The notes below the pieces were generated by a model. That model made no database searches, had not been told where the DNA came from, and was given only the letters and a program-made list of their open reading frames with translations. The translations under genes were made by a program, and so were the position numbers. A stretch of DNA of 64,000 nucleotides, from positions 377,165 to 441,164 of the forward strand of contig NZ_PKMC01000003.1 of assembly GCF_002849225.1 (NCBI RefSeq), written 5' to 3'. How positions within the stretch are numbered: the stretch's first letter is position 1; every line of letters begins with the position of its first letter. Positions 16,463 through 25,380 of this stretch are shown here, piece by piece. Origin of the DNA: Actinomyces sp. UMB0138. Its GTDB lineage: Bacteria; Bacillota; Negativicutes; Veillonellales; Veillonellaceae.

Positions 16463-18049
16463 ATGGACCTAATCATCACCGCAAACACCATTCACACCAT
16501 GTCGGATGCTCCGGATACACCCCAGGCGTTAGGGATTACTGCCGGGCACATCGAAAAGGTGGGCTCGCTTGCCGAGGCCGATTCCTGGCAGGCCGACCAC
16601 CGCGTCGACTACCAGGATGCCACCATCACTCCCGGCCTGACCGACGCGCACATTCACCCCATCTGGGGTCAGCACATCGCGCGCGGCACCTACTTGGGGA
16701 AGGCGAAGGATAGCGCCGAAGCTGCCAGCCTCCTCCGGGAAGCGGCAGGCGAGGTAGCGGAGGGCGAATGGGTGTTCGCCTGGGGGCTTGAGCAGTCTGC
16801 TTTTGGCGAGGGCGCGCCCTCGGGTGCCGCTTTTACTGATGCCTTCCCAGACAACCCCGTGTTCGTGATGCTCTTCGATGGGCACGCGGCCGTGGCCAAC
16901 GCCAAGGCGTTAGAGGCGGCAAATATTCGCGGCGCTGAAGAGCTGGCTGGGCCGGGACAGATCATTGTGGATCAGGATGGAAAACCAACCGGATTCTTAC
17001 GGGAGGCGTCCGCCATCGACCGTCTAAAGGAAGCGGCCCCGCCACTTACCTTGCAGCAGAAGGTGCAGGACACTTTGGAAACTTTCCAGCAGATGGCGGC
17101 GAGCGGCCTTACGGGCGGCGAAATGTTGGATTTCGACGACCCGGAGTCCCTAGACGTGCTAGAGGCTATCGAAGCTCAGGCGGACTTACCGATCCGCTTG
17201 CGCATCGCCCCCTGGATTTTAGCGGGGCACCCTGCCGAGCGAGTCCAGCAAGTGCTCGATCTACAAGGCAAGGCGGGCCGGCGTTATCAGGTGCGCGGAG
17301 CCAAGATGATGATCGACGGCACCATCGACAATGGCTCCGGCTGGCTAGCTGAGCCCGATACGAAAGGGGAATGCACCAGCTCCTCTTGGGCCAACCCGCA
17401 CGATTACGTGCAGGTACTGCGCACTTTCGACGCGGCCGGGGTGCCGACCTCGACCCATGCCGTTGGCGATCGCGGCATCGAGTTCGTCATCGACGCGATC
17501 CGTTCCTTGGGGCGGACTAAGGTCGTCCACCGAATCGAGCATATTGAAGAAATTACCGACGAGGGCGTGCGCGCCCTTGCTGAGTCCGGCATTTCCGCGT
17601 CCATGCAGCCCACCCATTGCACCCACTTCCTAGATCCAGATGGGGCCGACGCGTGGTCGCGCAGGCTAGGCCCGCAGAGGGCGAAACTGGCGTTCCGACT
17701 AAAGGACGTCTACGAGGCCGCCGACCATTTAGCGCTCGGTTCAGACTGGCCCATTGCGGGTTCCGATCCCCGCGAGATCATGGCGGATGCCATCTCGCGC
17801 CAACACACCAAGGACCCGAATAGCAGGCCGATCAGCCCAGATCAGGCGCTCACCAACTTGCAGGCGTTACAGTGCTACACGCGTGAAGTGGCGGCCTCTT
17901 CTGGCGCGAGTGGCGGGGTTATAGAACCGGGGGCGTTGGCCGACCTGACGGTCTTCGCCGCAGATCCGCTGCAGCTACCCGCGAAAGAGCTTGCCGAGGT
18001 AAAGATCGTGGCTACCTACCTAGATGGCGTGCAGGTACACCATGGCTAA
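16463..18049 (+). CDS. Amidohydrolase, YtcJ-like
   Basis: Metal-dependent amidohydrolase-superfamily enzyme, 528 aa, cytosolic. The N-terminal beta-sandwich begins DLIITANTIHTM, and the TIM-barrel metal motif is D61-A-H63-I-H65. HAVGDRGIEFVIDAI and VVHRIEHIEEI are hallmark segments of the YtcJ/exoenzyme-regulatory-AepA group, and LGSDWP carries the late metal-binding Asp. GALADLTVFAADPLQLP closes the composite domain. RBS GGAACGG precedes the ATG. It is likely cotranscribed with the APC permease. Substrates of this group are mostly unknown amides or carbamates; no specific reaction is claimed. Confidence 0.9.
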   Translation: MDLIITANTIHTMSDAPDTPQALGITAGHIEKVGSLAEADSWQADHRVDYQDATITPGLTDAHIHPIWGQHIARGTYLGKAKDSAEAASLLREAAGEVAEGEWVFAWGLEQSAFGEGAPSGAAFTDAFPDNPVFVMLFDGHAAVANAKALEAANIRGAEELAGPGQIIVDQDGKPTGFLREASAIDRLKEAAPPLTLQQKVQDTLETFQQMAASGLTGGEMLDFDDPESLDVLEAIEAQADLPIRLRIAPWILAGHPAERVQQVLDLQGKAGRRYQVRGAKMMIDGTIDNGSGWLAEPDTKGECTSSSWANPHDYVQVLRTFDAAGVPTSTHAVGDRGIEFVIDAIRSLGRTKVVHRIEHIEEITDEGVRALAESGISASMQPTHCTHFLDPDGADAWSRRLGPQRAKLAFRLKDVYEAADHLALGSDWPIAGSDPREIMADAISRQHTKDPNSRPISPDQALTNLQALQCYTREVAASSGASGGVIEPGALADLTVFAADPLQLPAKELAEVKIVATYLDGVQVHHG

Positions 18050-18077
18050 CACGCCAGGCCGACAGGCCCCTTATCTG

Positions 18078-18106
18078 TTGTAGCGTTACCTATTTCACAG
18101 TACATT
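18078..18106 (+). promoter_or_regulatory. Promoter of first tandem membrane-protein paralogue
   Basis: TTGTAG (18078-18083) and TACATT (18101-18106) with a 17-base spacer. The surrounding 38 bases (18069-18106) match the region at 18917-18954 upstream of the second paralogue at 31 of 38 positions, including both boxes, so this is a duplicated promoter. Confidence 0.65.
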
Positions 18107-18155
18107 TTAGGTGATACATGTCTAAATAATTATTTTGCAGAAGGAAGACAAGCAA

Positions 18156-18869
18156 ATGTCTAGCCCATTCCAGTCCCCATCAGACCCCAATGCGGACAAT
18201 AACAATAGCGGCGGCACTGGCAACCAGCAGCAGGGTTCCAACCCCTTCCAAAATCCAGGTAGCCAGGGGCAGGGCTACCCGCAAAACGCGCCCCAAGGGT
18301 ATGGCCAGCAGGGATACTCCAACCAGGGGCAGGGCTACTACCAGAGCTCACCCCAGGGATACGGGCAGCCACAATCGGGCTACTACCAAGCCCCGCAGCA
18401 AGGAGGGCCGATCTACCCTGGCCAGCAAAATCGGCAGCCAGAAGTAAAGAAAGAACGCAACAACATTGGCATTGCCGGCATCGCGGTTGCGGTAATCGGC
18501 ATAATCCTGGCATTCTTCAAGCCCACCCTGCCCATCGCCTGGCTGTGCGTCCTTGTAGCGTTGATCTTGACTGTTGCCGGATTTATCGTCAAGGGCAAGG
18601 AGCGGAAGACCGCGATCGGCGCCGCTGTTGCAACACTCTTGCTGATAATTGCCACGATCGCGATGACCTCTATCGCGGCATTCAAAATGTTCGACCCCGA
18701 CAAGATGAACTGGACCTACACCCAGAACATCAACGGCACACACAAGGAATACACCCACTACCCCAACGGCAAGACTCACATCAAGGAGTACACCGACGGC
18801 TCGGACGGTGACGTCAAGGAATACGACGAGGGTGGAGACGAGGACCAGGACGATGACGGCAGCTTTTAG
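18156..18869 (+). CDS. Gln/Gly/Tyr-rich membrane protein, paralogue 1
   Basis: Unrecognised 237-aa protein. The N-terminal ~95 residues are low complexity (Gln, Gly, Tyr, Asn, Pro repeats such as GYGQQGYSNQGQGY). A conserved module follows with two to three hydrophobic helices (IGIAGIAVAVIGIILAFF, KPTLPIAWLCVLVALILTVA, GKERKTAIGAAVATLLL). The C-terminus is short, hydrophilic and acidic (EYDEGGDEDQDDDG). The start at 18156 is set by AAGGAAG; seven codons further upstream are possible but poorer. Residues 100-165 are closely similar to the next gene, and the promoters are duplicated too. The module resembles DUF4190-like membrane hairpins. Prion-like N-terminal composition is noted without a functional claim. 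Confidence 0.7.
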   Translation: MSSPFQSPSDPNADNNNSGGTGNQQQGSNPFQNPGSQGQGYPQNAPQGYGQQGYSNQGQGYYQSSPQGYGQPQSGYYQAPQQGGPIYPGQQNRQPEVKKERNNIGIAGIAVAVIGIILAFFKPTLPIAWLCVLVALILTVAGFIVKGKERKTAIGAAVATLLLIIATIAMTSIAAFKMFDPDKMNWTYTQNINGTHKEYTHYPNGKTHIKEYTDGSDGDVKEYDEGGDEDQDDDGSF

Positions 18870-18925
18870 GGCACACCCATAGCCCACCTGCACAATCGTT
18901 CCGGATACTACAGGTTCCTTATTTG

Positions 18926-18954
18926 TTGTGGCGTTATCCACCTCACAGTAAATT
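18926..18954 (+). promoter_or_regulatory. Promoter of second tandem membrane-protein paralogue
   Basis: TTGTGG (18926-18931) and TAAATT (18949-18954), again with a 17-base spacer. It is homologous to the promoter at 18078-18106. The start codon is at 19006. Confidence 0.65.
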
Positions 18955-19005
18955 GCGAATTAATACACCCCAAAATGTTTAAATCAGAGAAGAAAGCACA
19001 GGCCA

Positions 19006-20253
19006 ATGTCGAGCCCATTTACACCACCCTCTGGCCCTAATAAGGACCAGGATAAATCCGCACGCACAAATCCTGGTGCGGCAGGATCCCAACCAGAAAA
19101 ACCTGAAACTAAGCCGGGCAAGCCGCAGGCCCAGTCAGGCAATTCCCGGCCCCAGTCGGGCAGGCCCGAAGGCAATACTCCCTGGTCGCGGAGCGGCACA
19201 TCCGCTGACCAGACTTCCCCCGCATTCCAAGCTCCGGTAAGTCAGCCTCACAATAGCCGGCCGCAGCCGGACCATAACCAGCAGTTTACGCAGGGCAACC
19301 AGGGCCAGCAGCAACAGGGTCCCCAAGGTTCGCAGGGCGGAATGGGGCCTTACACGGGCGCCAACTACAACCCGTACCAGAGACAAGGCACAACTCAGAC
19401 TGGTAAGAAAGACCTAAACTATGTCGGCATCGCCGGCATCGCAGTTGCCGTAATCGGTATCATCCTGGCATTCTTCAAGCCCACTATTATCGCTGCCTGG
19501 CTCTGCATCCTGATCGCGTTGGCCCTGGTGGTCGCCGGATTCATCGTGAAGAATAAGGAACGCAAGACCGTCATTGGCGCTCTTGTCCTAACGGGCATTC
19601 TTGGTCTTACCGCCATATTCACAACCGGGAAGGCACTGATGGACGCGGGCTTGGCGTCGATCTCTTACCGCCCTCACAATGACACGCATTACTCTGAAAA
19701 AGCCGATCCCTCCCAAAAAGCTGACGAGGATTCTTCTGACGATGCTGTGCCCTCGAAAGAGGACGGTAAGGACGATGCTGACCAGGACAAGAAATCGGCT
19801 TCTAAGAGCGTGGGCACTAGGGCCAACCCGTACAAGCTTGGCCAGGACGTCGAAACCACAGAGTGGGTTATCAAGATAAATTCCTTCAAGCGAAACGCAG
19901 ATAAAGAAGTCCTCGCTGCGAACAGATTCAACGAGCCACCAGCAGACGGTAACGAATACGCCATTGCGAATGTCACCGCGAAATATAAGGGATCAGCTGA
20001 CCCGCAGCACCCCGATGAGGCCGGTATACCCAGCCTGCTGCGAGTGACTTTCGTTGCCGAGGACGGGAAGAGCTACAACCGCACTAGCCACGTCATTGTG
20101 TACGACTCCACGAGAAACGGCTCCGGAGAGCTCTACGAGGGCGGTACTGCAACATTCAATGAGGTTATTGAGGTGCCCAAGGGCGCCAAGGGCGTAATAA
20201 CCATGCGGCCTTCCTACGATGAAGACCCCGTCTTCATCAAAGTGCAGAAATAG
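19006..20253 (+). CDS. Membrane protein paralogue 2 with DUF4352-like secreted domain
   Basis: A 415-aa relative of the preceding gene. Residues 1-135 are a Pro/Gln/Ser-rich low-complexity region. The shared hydrophobic module (VGIAGIAVAVIGIILAFF, KNKERKTVIGALVL) follows, then an acidic Asp/Lys/Ser linker (residues about 220-265). The C-terminal ~145 residues form a beta-rich domain (LGQDVETTEWVIKINSF, EYAIANVTAKYKG, ATFNEVIEVPKGAKG) resembling DUF4352-type extracellular domains. The first paralogue lacks this domain. The shared membrane module and duplicated promoter indicate a tandem duplication followed by gain or loss of the C-terminal domain. A perfect terminator hairpin follows. Likely surface or stress-related, but function is unknown. 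Confidence 0.72.
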   Translation: MSSPFTPPSGPNKDQDKSARTNPGAAGSQPEKPETKPGKPQAQSGNSRPQSGRPEGNTPWSRSGTSADQTSPAFQAPVSQPHNSRPQPDHNQQFTQGNQGQQQQGPQGSQGGMGPYTGANYNPYQRQGTTQTGKKDLNYVGIAGIAVAVIGIILAFFKPTIIAAWLCILIALALVVAGFIVKNKERKTVIGALVLTGILGLTAIFTTGKALMDAGLASISYRPHNDTHYSEKADPSQKADEDSSDDAVPSKEDGKDDADQDKKSASKSVGTRANPYKLGQDVETTEWVIKINSFKRNADKEVLAANRFNEPPADGNEYAIANVTAKYKGSADPQHPDEAGIPSLLRVTFVAEDGKSYNRTSHVIVYDSTRNGSGELYEGGTATFNEVIEVPKGAKGVITMRPSYDEDPVFIKVQK

Positions 20254-20284
20254 CCTTTAGCGTTGCGGACTACGGCAACCGGTA

Positions 20285-20322
20285 GCGACCTCCGCAGGCA
20301 ATGTGCGGAGGTCGCAGCGTCT
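20285..20322 (+). terminator. Rho-independent terminator, 12-bp perfect stem
   Basis: GCGACCTCCGCA (20285-20296) pairs perfectly with TGCGGAGGTCGC (20304-20315), loop GGCAATG, followed by AGCGTCTTTA. It is 31 bases after the second paralogue and ends its transcript. The T-tract is short. Confidence 0.75.
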
Positions 20323-20432
20323 TTACAGCAAGTTGCCGGCACCTGAGGGGTACATGTTTGCCGTATCGCAGACACGAAGCCTGGGCCCGCATACCATGGG
20401 ATGGTCTGATCCCTCGTTGGCATGGAGACAAT

Positions 20433-21053
20433 ATGGATCCCCGGGAGCGCGAAGTGCGTCGACGCATGCGCGAAAATGAGCTCTACCTTGATTTTGGTCC
20501 AGGTTTGGAGGTGCTTGAAGAGGAGCGCATTCACGGCAAGGAGTTGGCTGACAAGTACAACCGCACTTCGGCCAGGGATAGTGCTGGCAGGACTCGGTTG
20601 CTGCAGCGGTTGTTCGCGCATGTGGGTAAGGACGTGTGCGTAGAACCGCCATTGCATGTGGCTTATGGTTCTAACACCAGCGTGGGCAATGACGTGTACA
20701 TGAATTTTGGGACGACCCTGGTGGATGATAGTGAGATTCAAATTGGCAACCAGGTGCTGATTGGTCCGAACTGCACGTTGTCTACGGCGGGCCACCCGAT
20801 CGACCCGGAATTGCGGGCTACTTACGCCCAGTTTTCCAGCAAGATCACTCTTGAGGACAAGGTGTGGCTTGGCGCTAACGTGACAGTGCTGCCGGGCGTA
20901 ACCATTGGCCAGGGCGCAGTGGTTGCTGCCGGTTCGGTGGTTACGGCGAACGTGCCTGCCAGGGTGGTAGTGGGCGGTGTCCCTGCCAAAATTTTGCGCC
21001 ACATTACCGATGCGGACAAGGAGTTCACCTACAAGCCGCCGAAGGATCTGTAA
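20433..21053 (+). CDS. Hexapeptide-repeat sugar O-acetyltransferase (maltose/galactoside type)
   Basis: Acetyl-CoA-dependent O-acetyltransferase of the LacA/Maa family, 206 aa, forming a left-handed beta-helix trimer. The N-terminal Maa domain (RRRMRENELYLDFGPGLEVL, ELADKYNRTS) precedes hexapeptide repeats (VGNDVYMNFGTTLVDDSEIQ, IGNQVLIGPNCTLSTAGHPI), ending with VVVGGVPAKILR. The catalytic His lies in AGHPID. The start at 20433 follows GGAG; an open frame running upstream into the terminator of the previous gene is rejected. It presumably acetylates maltose, galactosides or related sugars, and sits beside sugar-utilisation genes. Confidence 0.88.
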   Translation: MDPREREVRRRMRENELYLDFGPGLEVLEEERIHGKELADKYNRTSARDSAGRTRLLQRLFAHVGKDVCVEPPLHVAYGSNTSVGNDVYMNFGTTLVDDSEIQIGNQVLIGPNCTLSTAGHPIDPELRATYAQFSSKITLEDKVWLGANVTVLPGVTIGQGAVVAAGSVVTANVPARVVVGGVPAKILRHITDADKEFTYKPPKDL

Positions 21054-21081
21054 CTAGGGTTCGCCCTCGGGATAGCCGCCT

Positions 21082-22215
21082 TTACTTTTCCAGGCGATGC
21101 CGAATCCAGGTGCGGAAGGCTACGGCTGCAGCGCCCCTAGCCCAATCAACGAAGGCCCCATCGCGCACGTGCAGAGTCAGGCCAGGTTCATCCGGATCGT
21201 GCATTTGGGCCAGCTTTTCTTTCACGGCCAGTTCCTGCCACCCTGCCAGTTGGGCCAGTTCGCCTCCCACTACTACCTGGGAGACCATCGACACGTTGCC
21301 AACTATAACGATGGTGCGGCACAGAGCTTGCGCGTAGTTTTCAAGCACGGCTATCCCAGCAGGGTCGCCCTCTTGCACTATTTGCCGCAAACTGGAAGCA
21401 AATTGGTCGGCGTCTGCAATGTCTGCGACGGGTACCCCAACCGCGTGCATGTCATGCGCGAGGGCGGGCATCGACAAGACGGCGCTGGCACATCCACGAT
21501 GGCCTAGTTTGCACACCACCTCGGGGCCGGCAACCGGCACATGTCCAATAAGTCCGATCCCGGAATACGGGCTGTCAAGGAGTTTCCGCTCCCTTACCAC
21601 CGCGTGACCGACCCCCATTCCGGTGGTCACTATGGCAAAGTCGGAATACTGCCGCCCCACTCCGTACCAGAGCTCTCCGAGGGCGAAAGCATCCGCGTCG
21701 TTCACAAATACCGTAGGTTTCTTCCGCCCCCACTGCGCACCAAGATCCACCTGCCGCCATCCATAAAACGGTGCCCGCGTCACGTACCCGGCAGGGCTTA
21801 TTGCTCCGCCTAGAGAAACTCCTGTAGCGGTTATCGGGCGATCGGCCTCCGCAGCCAATTCGCGCAACAGCTCTTTGCCTAGGGCTGCCACTGCCGCAAC
21901 CGAATGGTCTGACAGTTCAGCCTCTAACGATTCACGCACCTGTCCGCGCGCGTCCATGAGCACGGCAGTGGCACCACTGGTGTGGAACGTAATGCCGGCC
22001 AGCAACAATTTTGAAGATGGCTGTACAGCAACCACCGGCCGCCCCAGCGTGGGCTGGGTTTCTTCGCCCTCTTCTACTATTCCGGCTCCAAGAAGTTCCT
22101 TCACCAGCCTGGTGGCTGACGCCGGCGACAATTCCAGCGTGGCGGCAAGACTGCGCCTACCCACCGGCGCTGAACGCACAATCTCGTATGCGAGCTGCAG
22201 GGCAGTTGACCCCAT
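21082..22215 (-). CDS. ROK-family transcriptional regulator
   Basis: Sugar-responsive repressor of the ROK family, 377 aa. An N-terminal winged helix (residues ~5-55, GRRSLAATLELSPASATRLV) precedes two ASKHA kinase-like lobes (VSLGGAISPAGYV, NDADAFALGELWYG, VTTGMGVGHAVV). The zinc-site region reads GHVPVAGPEVVCKLGHRGC: only two cysteines with a Leu at the usual second position, a variant also common in actinobacterial ROK repressors. Divergent from the GH36 alpha-galactosidase across 111 bases, it most likely controls the galactoside operon. GGGGGA supports the ATG start at 22215. Confidence 0.9.
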   Translation of the reverse strand: MGSTALQLAYEIVRSAPVGRRSLAATLELSPASATRLVKELLGAGIVEEGEETQPTLGRPVVAVQPSSKLLLAGITFHTSGATAVLMDARGQVRESLEAELSDHSVAAVAALGKELLRELAAEADRPITATGVSLGGAISPAGYVTRAPFYGWRQVDLGAQWGRKKPTVFVNDADAFALGELWYGVGRQYSDFAIVTTGMGVGHAVVRERKLLDSPYSGIGLIGHVPVAGPEVVCKLGHRGCASAVLSMPALAHDMHAVGVPVADIADADQFASSLRQIVQEGDPAGIAVLENYAQALCRTIVIVGNVSMVSQVVVGGELAQLAGWQELAVKEKLAQMHDPDEPGLTLHVRDGAFVDWARGAAAVAFRTWIRHRLEK

Positions 22216-22287
22216 CGTCGTCCCCCATTCCCCTCATGCTGACTAGGTTTATCCCGCATTGGCTTTTATTTTACCGCAAAACAAAGT

Positions 22288-22317
22288 AGAGTCGAAGTAT
22301 CACTTTTCAGAGTCGAA
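22288..22317 (+). promoter_or_regulatory. Direct repeats upstream of the alpha-galactosidase gene
   Basis: AGAGTCGAA occurs at 22288-22296 and again at 22309-22317, a 21-base period (two helical turns). They lie between the divergent ROK regulator and alpha-galactosidase genes, the second just before the ribosome site AAAGG. They are candidate regulator half-sites. No confident -35/-10 pair was resolved in this 111-base region. Confidence 0.4.
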
Positions 22318-22326
22318 AGGTACCTC

Positions 22327-24453
22327 ATGGCGCAGCCGCATATCATCACCCTATCCCGGGGTGGAACCTCATTAGTTTTAGATGTAACACCTGTTCACAC
22401 GGCTACTCCAATTTATTGGGGCAAGCAGCTACCAGTCGCATCTGACTCCACCCCCCTTGCCGCAAAGTTTTTCACCCCCGGCCTGGCCCCTAGCGCCACC
22501 GACTTACCAGCCACACTTAATTTGATTCCGCAACAATCGAATGGCTGGTTAGGGACACTTGGGCTAATCGGGTCCAGGCAGGGCAAAGACTTCGCCCCCC
22601 AGTTCTCGCTGACCGCCACAAAGGTGGAAGACGCCAGTGCAGAGCTGTCCTACGAGGCCGCCGACGCCGGCCTCGAACTGCGCCTACATCTACAAGTAAC
22701 CCCATCTGGTCTCGTACAGGCCAACGCCACCCTGACCAACACTGGACAGGATCCGTACGAACTAACCCGCCTGGCCCTGGCTCTACCTACCCCGGCACGC
22801 GAGAGTCGCGTCCTGGACCTGGCATCCCGGCACCTGCGCGAACGCAACCTGCAAACCCACGAGTTCACCATCGGTACCCACACCAGGCAGAACATGGTCA
22901 GTCGCGACTTTGCAGGCTCCACCCTGCACGGCACCTGCACTCCGGGTCCTACCTGGACTGATGGAAGTGCCCACCTTCTCCACGTGGCCTACTCCGGCTC
23001 AACCCAAACGTGGGCAGAAAAGACGAATTCGGGGATCACGTATCTGGCCGGCGGCGAATACTTGTACCCCGGCGAAGTAGTACTGCAAAGCGGCGAAAGC
23101 TACACCAGCCCCACCATGCTGGCCTCCTGGGGAGCAGGCCTCAACGACGCCGCCGCCCGCTACCACGGCTACGTGCGCGCCCTCCCGGCACACCCCGACA
23201 CCCCCCGGCCCGTCACCCTGAACGCGTGGGAAGCAGTCTACTTTGACCACACCTTGCAGCCCCTCCTAGACCTGGTAGACGAAGCGGCAGCCATCGGCGT
23301 GGAGCGATTTGTCCTGGACGACGGATGGTTCGGCTCCCGGCGCGACGACACTAAAGGCCTGGGCGATTGGCACGTCAGCGACGAAGCCTGGCCGCAGGGG
23401 CTTTCCCCCATCGTCGATGCCGTCACCAGCAAAGGCATGCAATTTGGCCTGTGGTTCGAACCCGAAATGGTAAACCCCGACTCTGACCTGGCCCGCGCCC
23501 ACCCCGAGTGGATCCTGGCCCCCACCCGCGAGCGCTCCCCCATGGAAGGACGCCACCAGCAGGTGCTGAATCTGGGCATTAAAGAATGCTTCGACTACCT
23601 TTACAACGCCATTGCGAGCCTGCTTAGCGAATACCAAATTTCGTACATCAAGTGGGATTACAACCGCGACATTCTAGAGGGCGGCTCCCGCCTTACCGGT
23701 CGGCCTGCCTACCGCGATCACGCCCTCGCCCTGTATGCCCTGCTAGATAAGCTGCGCGCGCAGTTCCCGCACCTAGAGATCGAGTCCTGTTCTTCCGGGG
23801 GCGGGCGAATCGACCTGGGCATCATGGCGCACTGCCAGCGCGTATGGGGGTCGGACTGCATTGATCCGCTGGAGCGGCAGGGCATTCACAGGGGTGAACT
23901 ATTACTGTTGCCGCCCGAGGTAATCGGATCGCACGTAGCCTCCACCACCTCGCACACTACTGGGCGAGCGCACTCGATCGACTACCGCGCGATTACCGCC
24001 CTCTTCCAGCACATGGGCATCGAATGGGACCTGCGCAAGGCCACGCCCACCGAGAAGGAGCGGCTAGCCGCCTGGATCAAGGTGTACAAGGAACATCGGG
24101 GACTGCTGCATTCCGGCAAAACCGTGCGCGCAGACTACCCCGATGCGGCACTGAGCTGCCGCGGAGTGGTGGGGAACGGGCAGGCCATCTTCGAGCTCAG
24201 CTGCACTTCGACCTCGGCAAGTGCGCCCTTTGCGCCCCTCACCTTGCCGGGACTTGCCCCCGAGGGCGAATACGAAGTTCGCCTGCTAGGACCCACCCAA
24301 ACCGTGTTCGACCTTCGGAGCGCCCCCGCATGGTGGCCACCCGAGGGCGAAGCCGTAGCCATTCCTGGAGCCGTGCTATGCCAAGTCGGCCTTCCCATCC
24401 CAACGCTGATTCCCGAATCCGCGCTGCTTTTGCAAGTTTCAAAGAAGAACTAG
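22327..24453 (+). CDS. Alpha-galactosidase, GH36
   Basis: Cytosolic retaining alpha-galactosidase (708 aa, the usual length) releasing galactose from raffinose, melibiose or stachyose. The N-terminal beta-supersandwich is followed by the TIM barrel with FVLDDGWFGSRRDD, LWFEPEMVNPDSDL and YIKWDYNRD, where Asp444 is the predicted nucleophile. ESCSSGGGRIDLG and RVWGSDCIDPLERQ follow; Asp510 is the predicted acid/base, spaced as in characterised GH36 enzymes. AAAGG precedes the ATG. It starts an operon: permease, permease, binding lipoprotein. No signal peptide, so substrates must be imported first. Confidence 0.96.
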   Translation: MAQPHIITLSRGGTSLVLDVTPVHTATPIYWGKQLPVASDSTPLAAKFFTPGLAPSATDLPATLNLIPQQSNGWLGTLGLIGSRQGKDFAPQFSLTATKVEDASAELSYEAADAGLELRLHLQVTPSGLVQANATLTNTGQDPYELTRLALALPTPARESRVLDLASRHLRERNLQTHEFTIGTHTRQNMVSRDFAGSTLHGTCTPGPTWTDGSAHLLHVAYSGSTQTWAEKTNSGITYLAGGEYLYPGEVVLQSGESYTSPTMLASWGAGLNDAAARYHGYVRALPAHPDTPRPVTLNAWEAVYFDHTLQPLLDLVDEAAAIGVERFVLDDGWFGSRRDDTKGLGDWHVSDEAWPQGLSPIVDAVTSKGMQFGLWFEPEMVNPDSDLARAHPEWILAPTRERSPMEGRHQQVLNLGIKECFDYLYNAIASLLSEYQISYIKWDYNRDILEGGSRLTGRPAYRDHALALYALLDKLRAQFPHLEIESCSSGGGRIDLGIMAHCQRVWGSDCIDPLERQGIHRGELLLLPPEVIGSHVASTTSHTTGRAHSIDYRAITALFQHMGIEWDLRKATPTEKERLAAWIKVYKEHRGLLHSGKTVRADYPDAALSCRGVVGNGQAIFELSCTSTSASAPFAPLTLPGLAPEGEYEVRLLGPTQTVFDLRSAPAWWPPEGEAVAIPGAVLCQVGLPIPTLIPESALLLQVSKKN

Positions 24454-24463
24454 GAAGCAAGCC

Positions 24464-25372
24464 ATGTCATCAACCAAAGCGCCCGCCAAATTGCGACGCA
24501 AATCAAACAAAGGGCTGTGGGGCACCGTCCTCCTGTTCCTGGGGCCGGCCTCTATAGGCCTGATCGCCTTCTACCTGGTCCCAGCCATTCGAGGACTGTA
24601 CTGGTCGTTCACCGAATACCACGTGCTGACTCCCCCAAAGTTCGTGGGTACCGCCAACTACGCCCGCATGTTCTCTGACCCACTGTTCTGGAACGCCCTC
24701 TGGGTCACCTTCTACTACGTGATCTTGAATATCGGGTTCCAGACGATCATTGCCGTGCTATTGGCCGTACTGCTGCACAAGCTGACCAAGTCCACGGTAA
24801 TTCGCGGCATGGCGCTGCTGCCCTACTTCGTAGCGAACGTGATCGTGGCCCTGCTGTGGTATTTCATGATGGATTTCAACATCGGCATTGTGAACTCGCT
24901 GCTGCAATGGGTAGGCATAGACCCGGTCGCCTTCTTCGGCGACGAAAAATGGGCCATCCCCACTGTCGCCGCCATCAACGTGTGGCGCCACATGGGATAC
25001 ACCGCCCTGCTAGTGTTCGCGGGTCTACAAACCATAAACCCGCAAGTCTACGAAGCCGCCTCTCTGGACGGGGCTAGCGAGACCCGCAAATTCTTCTCGA
25101 TCACCCTGCCACTGCTGCGCCCGGTCATGGCCATGGTGCTAGTGGTGACCATGATTGGCTCCTTCCAGATCTTCGACACCATCTCGGTCACCACCAAGGG
25201 CGGGCCGGTCAATGCCACGCGCGTGCTGTACTTCTACATCTACGACCTAGCATTCGGACAGCTGGACTTCGGATACGCATCCGCCCTAGCGGTAGCCCTA
25301 TTTGTGCTGCTACTAGCCGTGGCACTCATCCAGATGAAGCTCATGCGAGCCAGCGAATCCGACGAACTGTGA
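24464..25372 (+). CDS. ABC galactoside importer permease, MalF type
   Basis: CUT1 permease subunit, 302 aa, about six transmembrane helices starting near residue 18. The EAA loop reads YEAASLDGASETRKFFSITL, then PLLRP. It begins ten bases after the alpha-galactosidase and its stop overlaps the Shine-Dalgarno site of the next permease. Given its operon with alpha-galactosidase, it probably carries raffinose-family oligosaccharides or melibiose. Confidence 0.92.
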   Translation: MSSTKAPAKLRRKSNKGLWGTVLLFLGPASIGLIAFYLVPAIRGLYWSFTEYHVLTPPKFVGTANYARMFSDPLFWNALWVTFYYVILNIGFQTIIAVLLAVLLHKLTKSTVIRGMALLPYFVANVIVALLWYFMMDFNIGIVNSLLQWVGIDPVAFFGDEKWAIPTVAAINVWRHMGYTALLVFAGLQTINPQVYEAASLDGASETRKFFSITLPLLRPVMAMVLVVTMIGSFQIFDTISVTTKGGPVNATRVLYFYIYDLAFGQLDFGYASALAVALFVLLLAVALIQMKLMRASESDEL

Positions 25373-25380
25373 GGGCAAAA

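Noticed and set aside
20301..20432. Earlier start for the acetyltransferase
   Set aside because: It would begin within the terminator hairpin of the preceding gene; ATG 20433 has GGAG and matches the family N-terminus.
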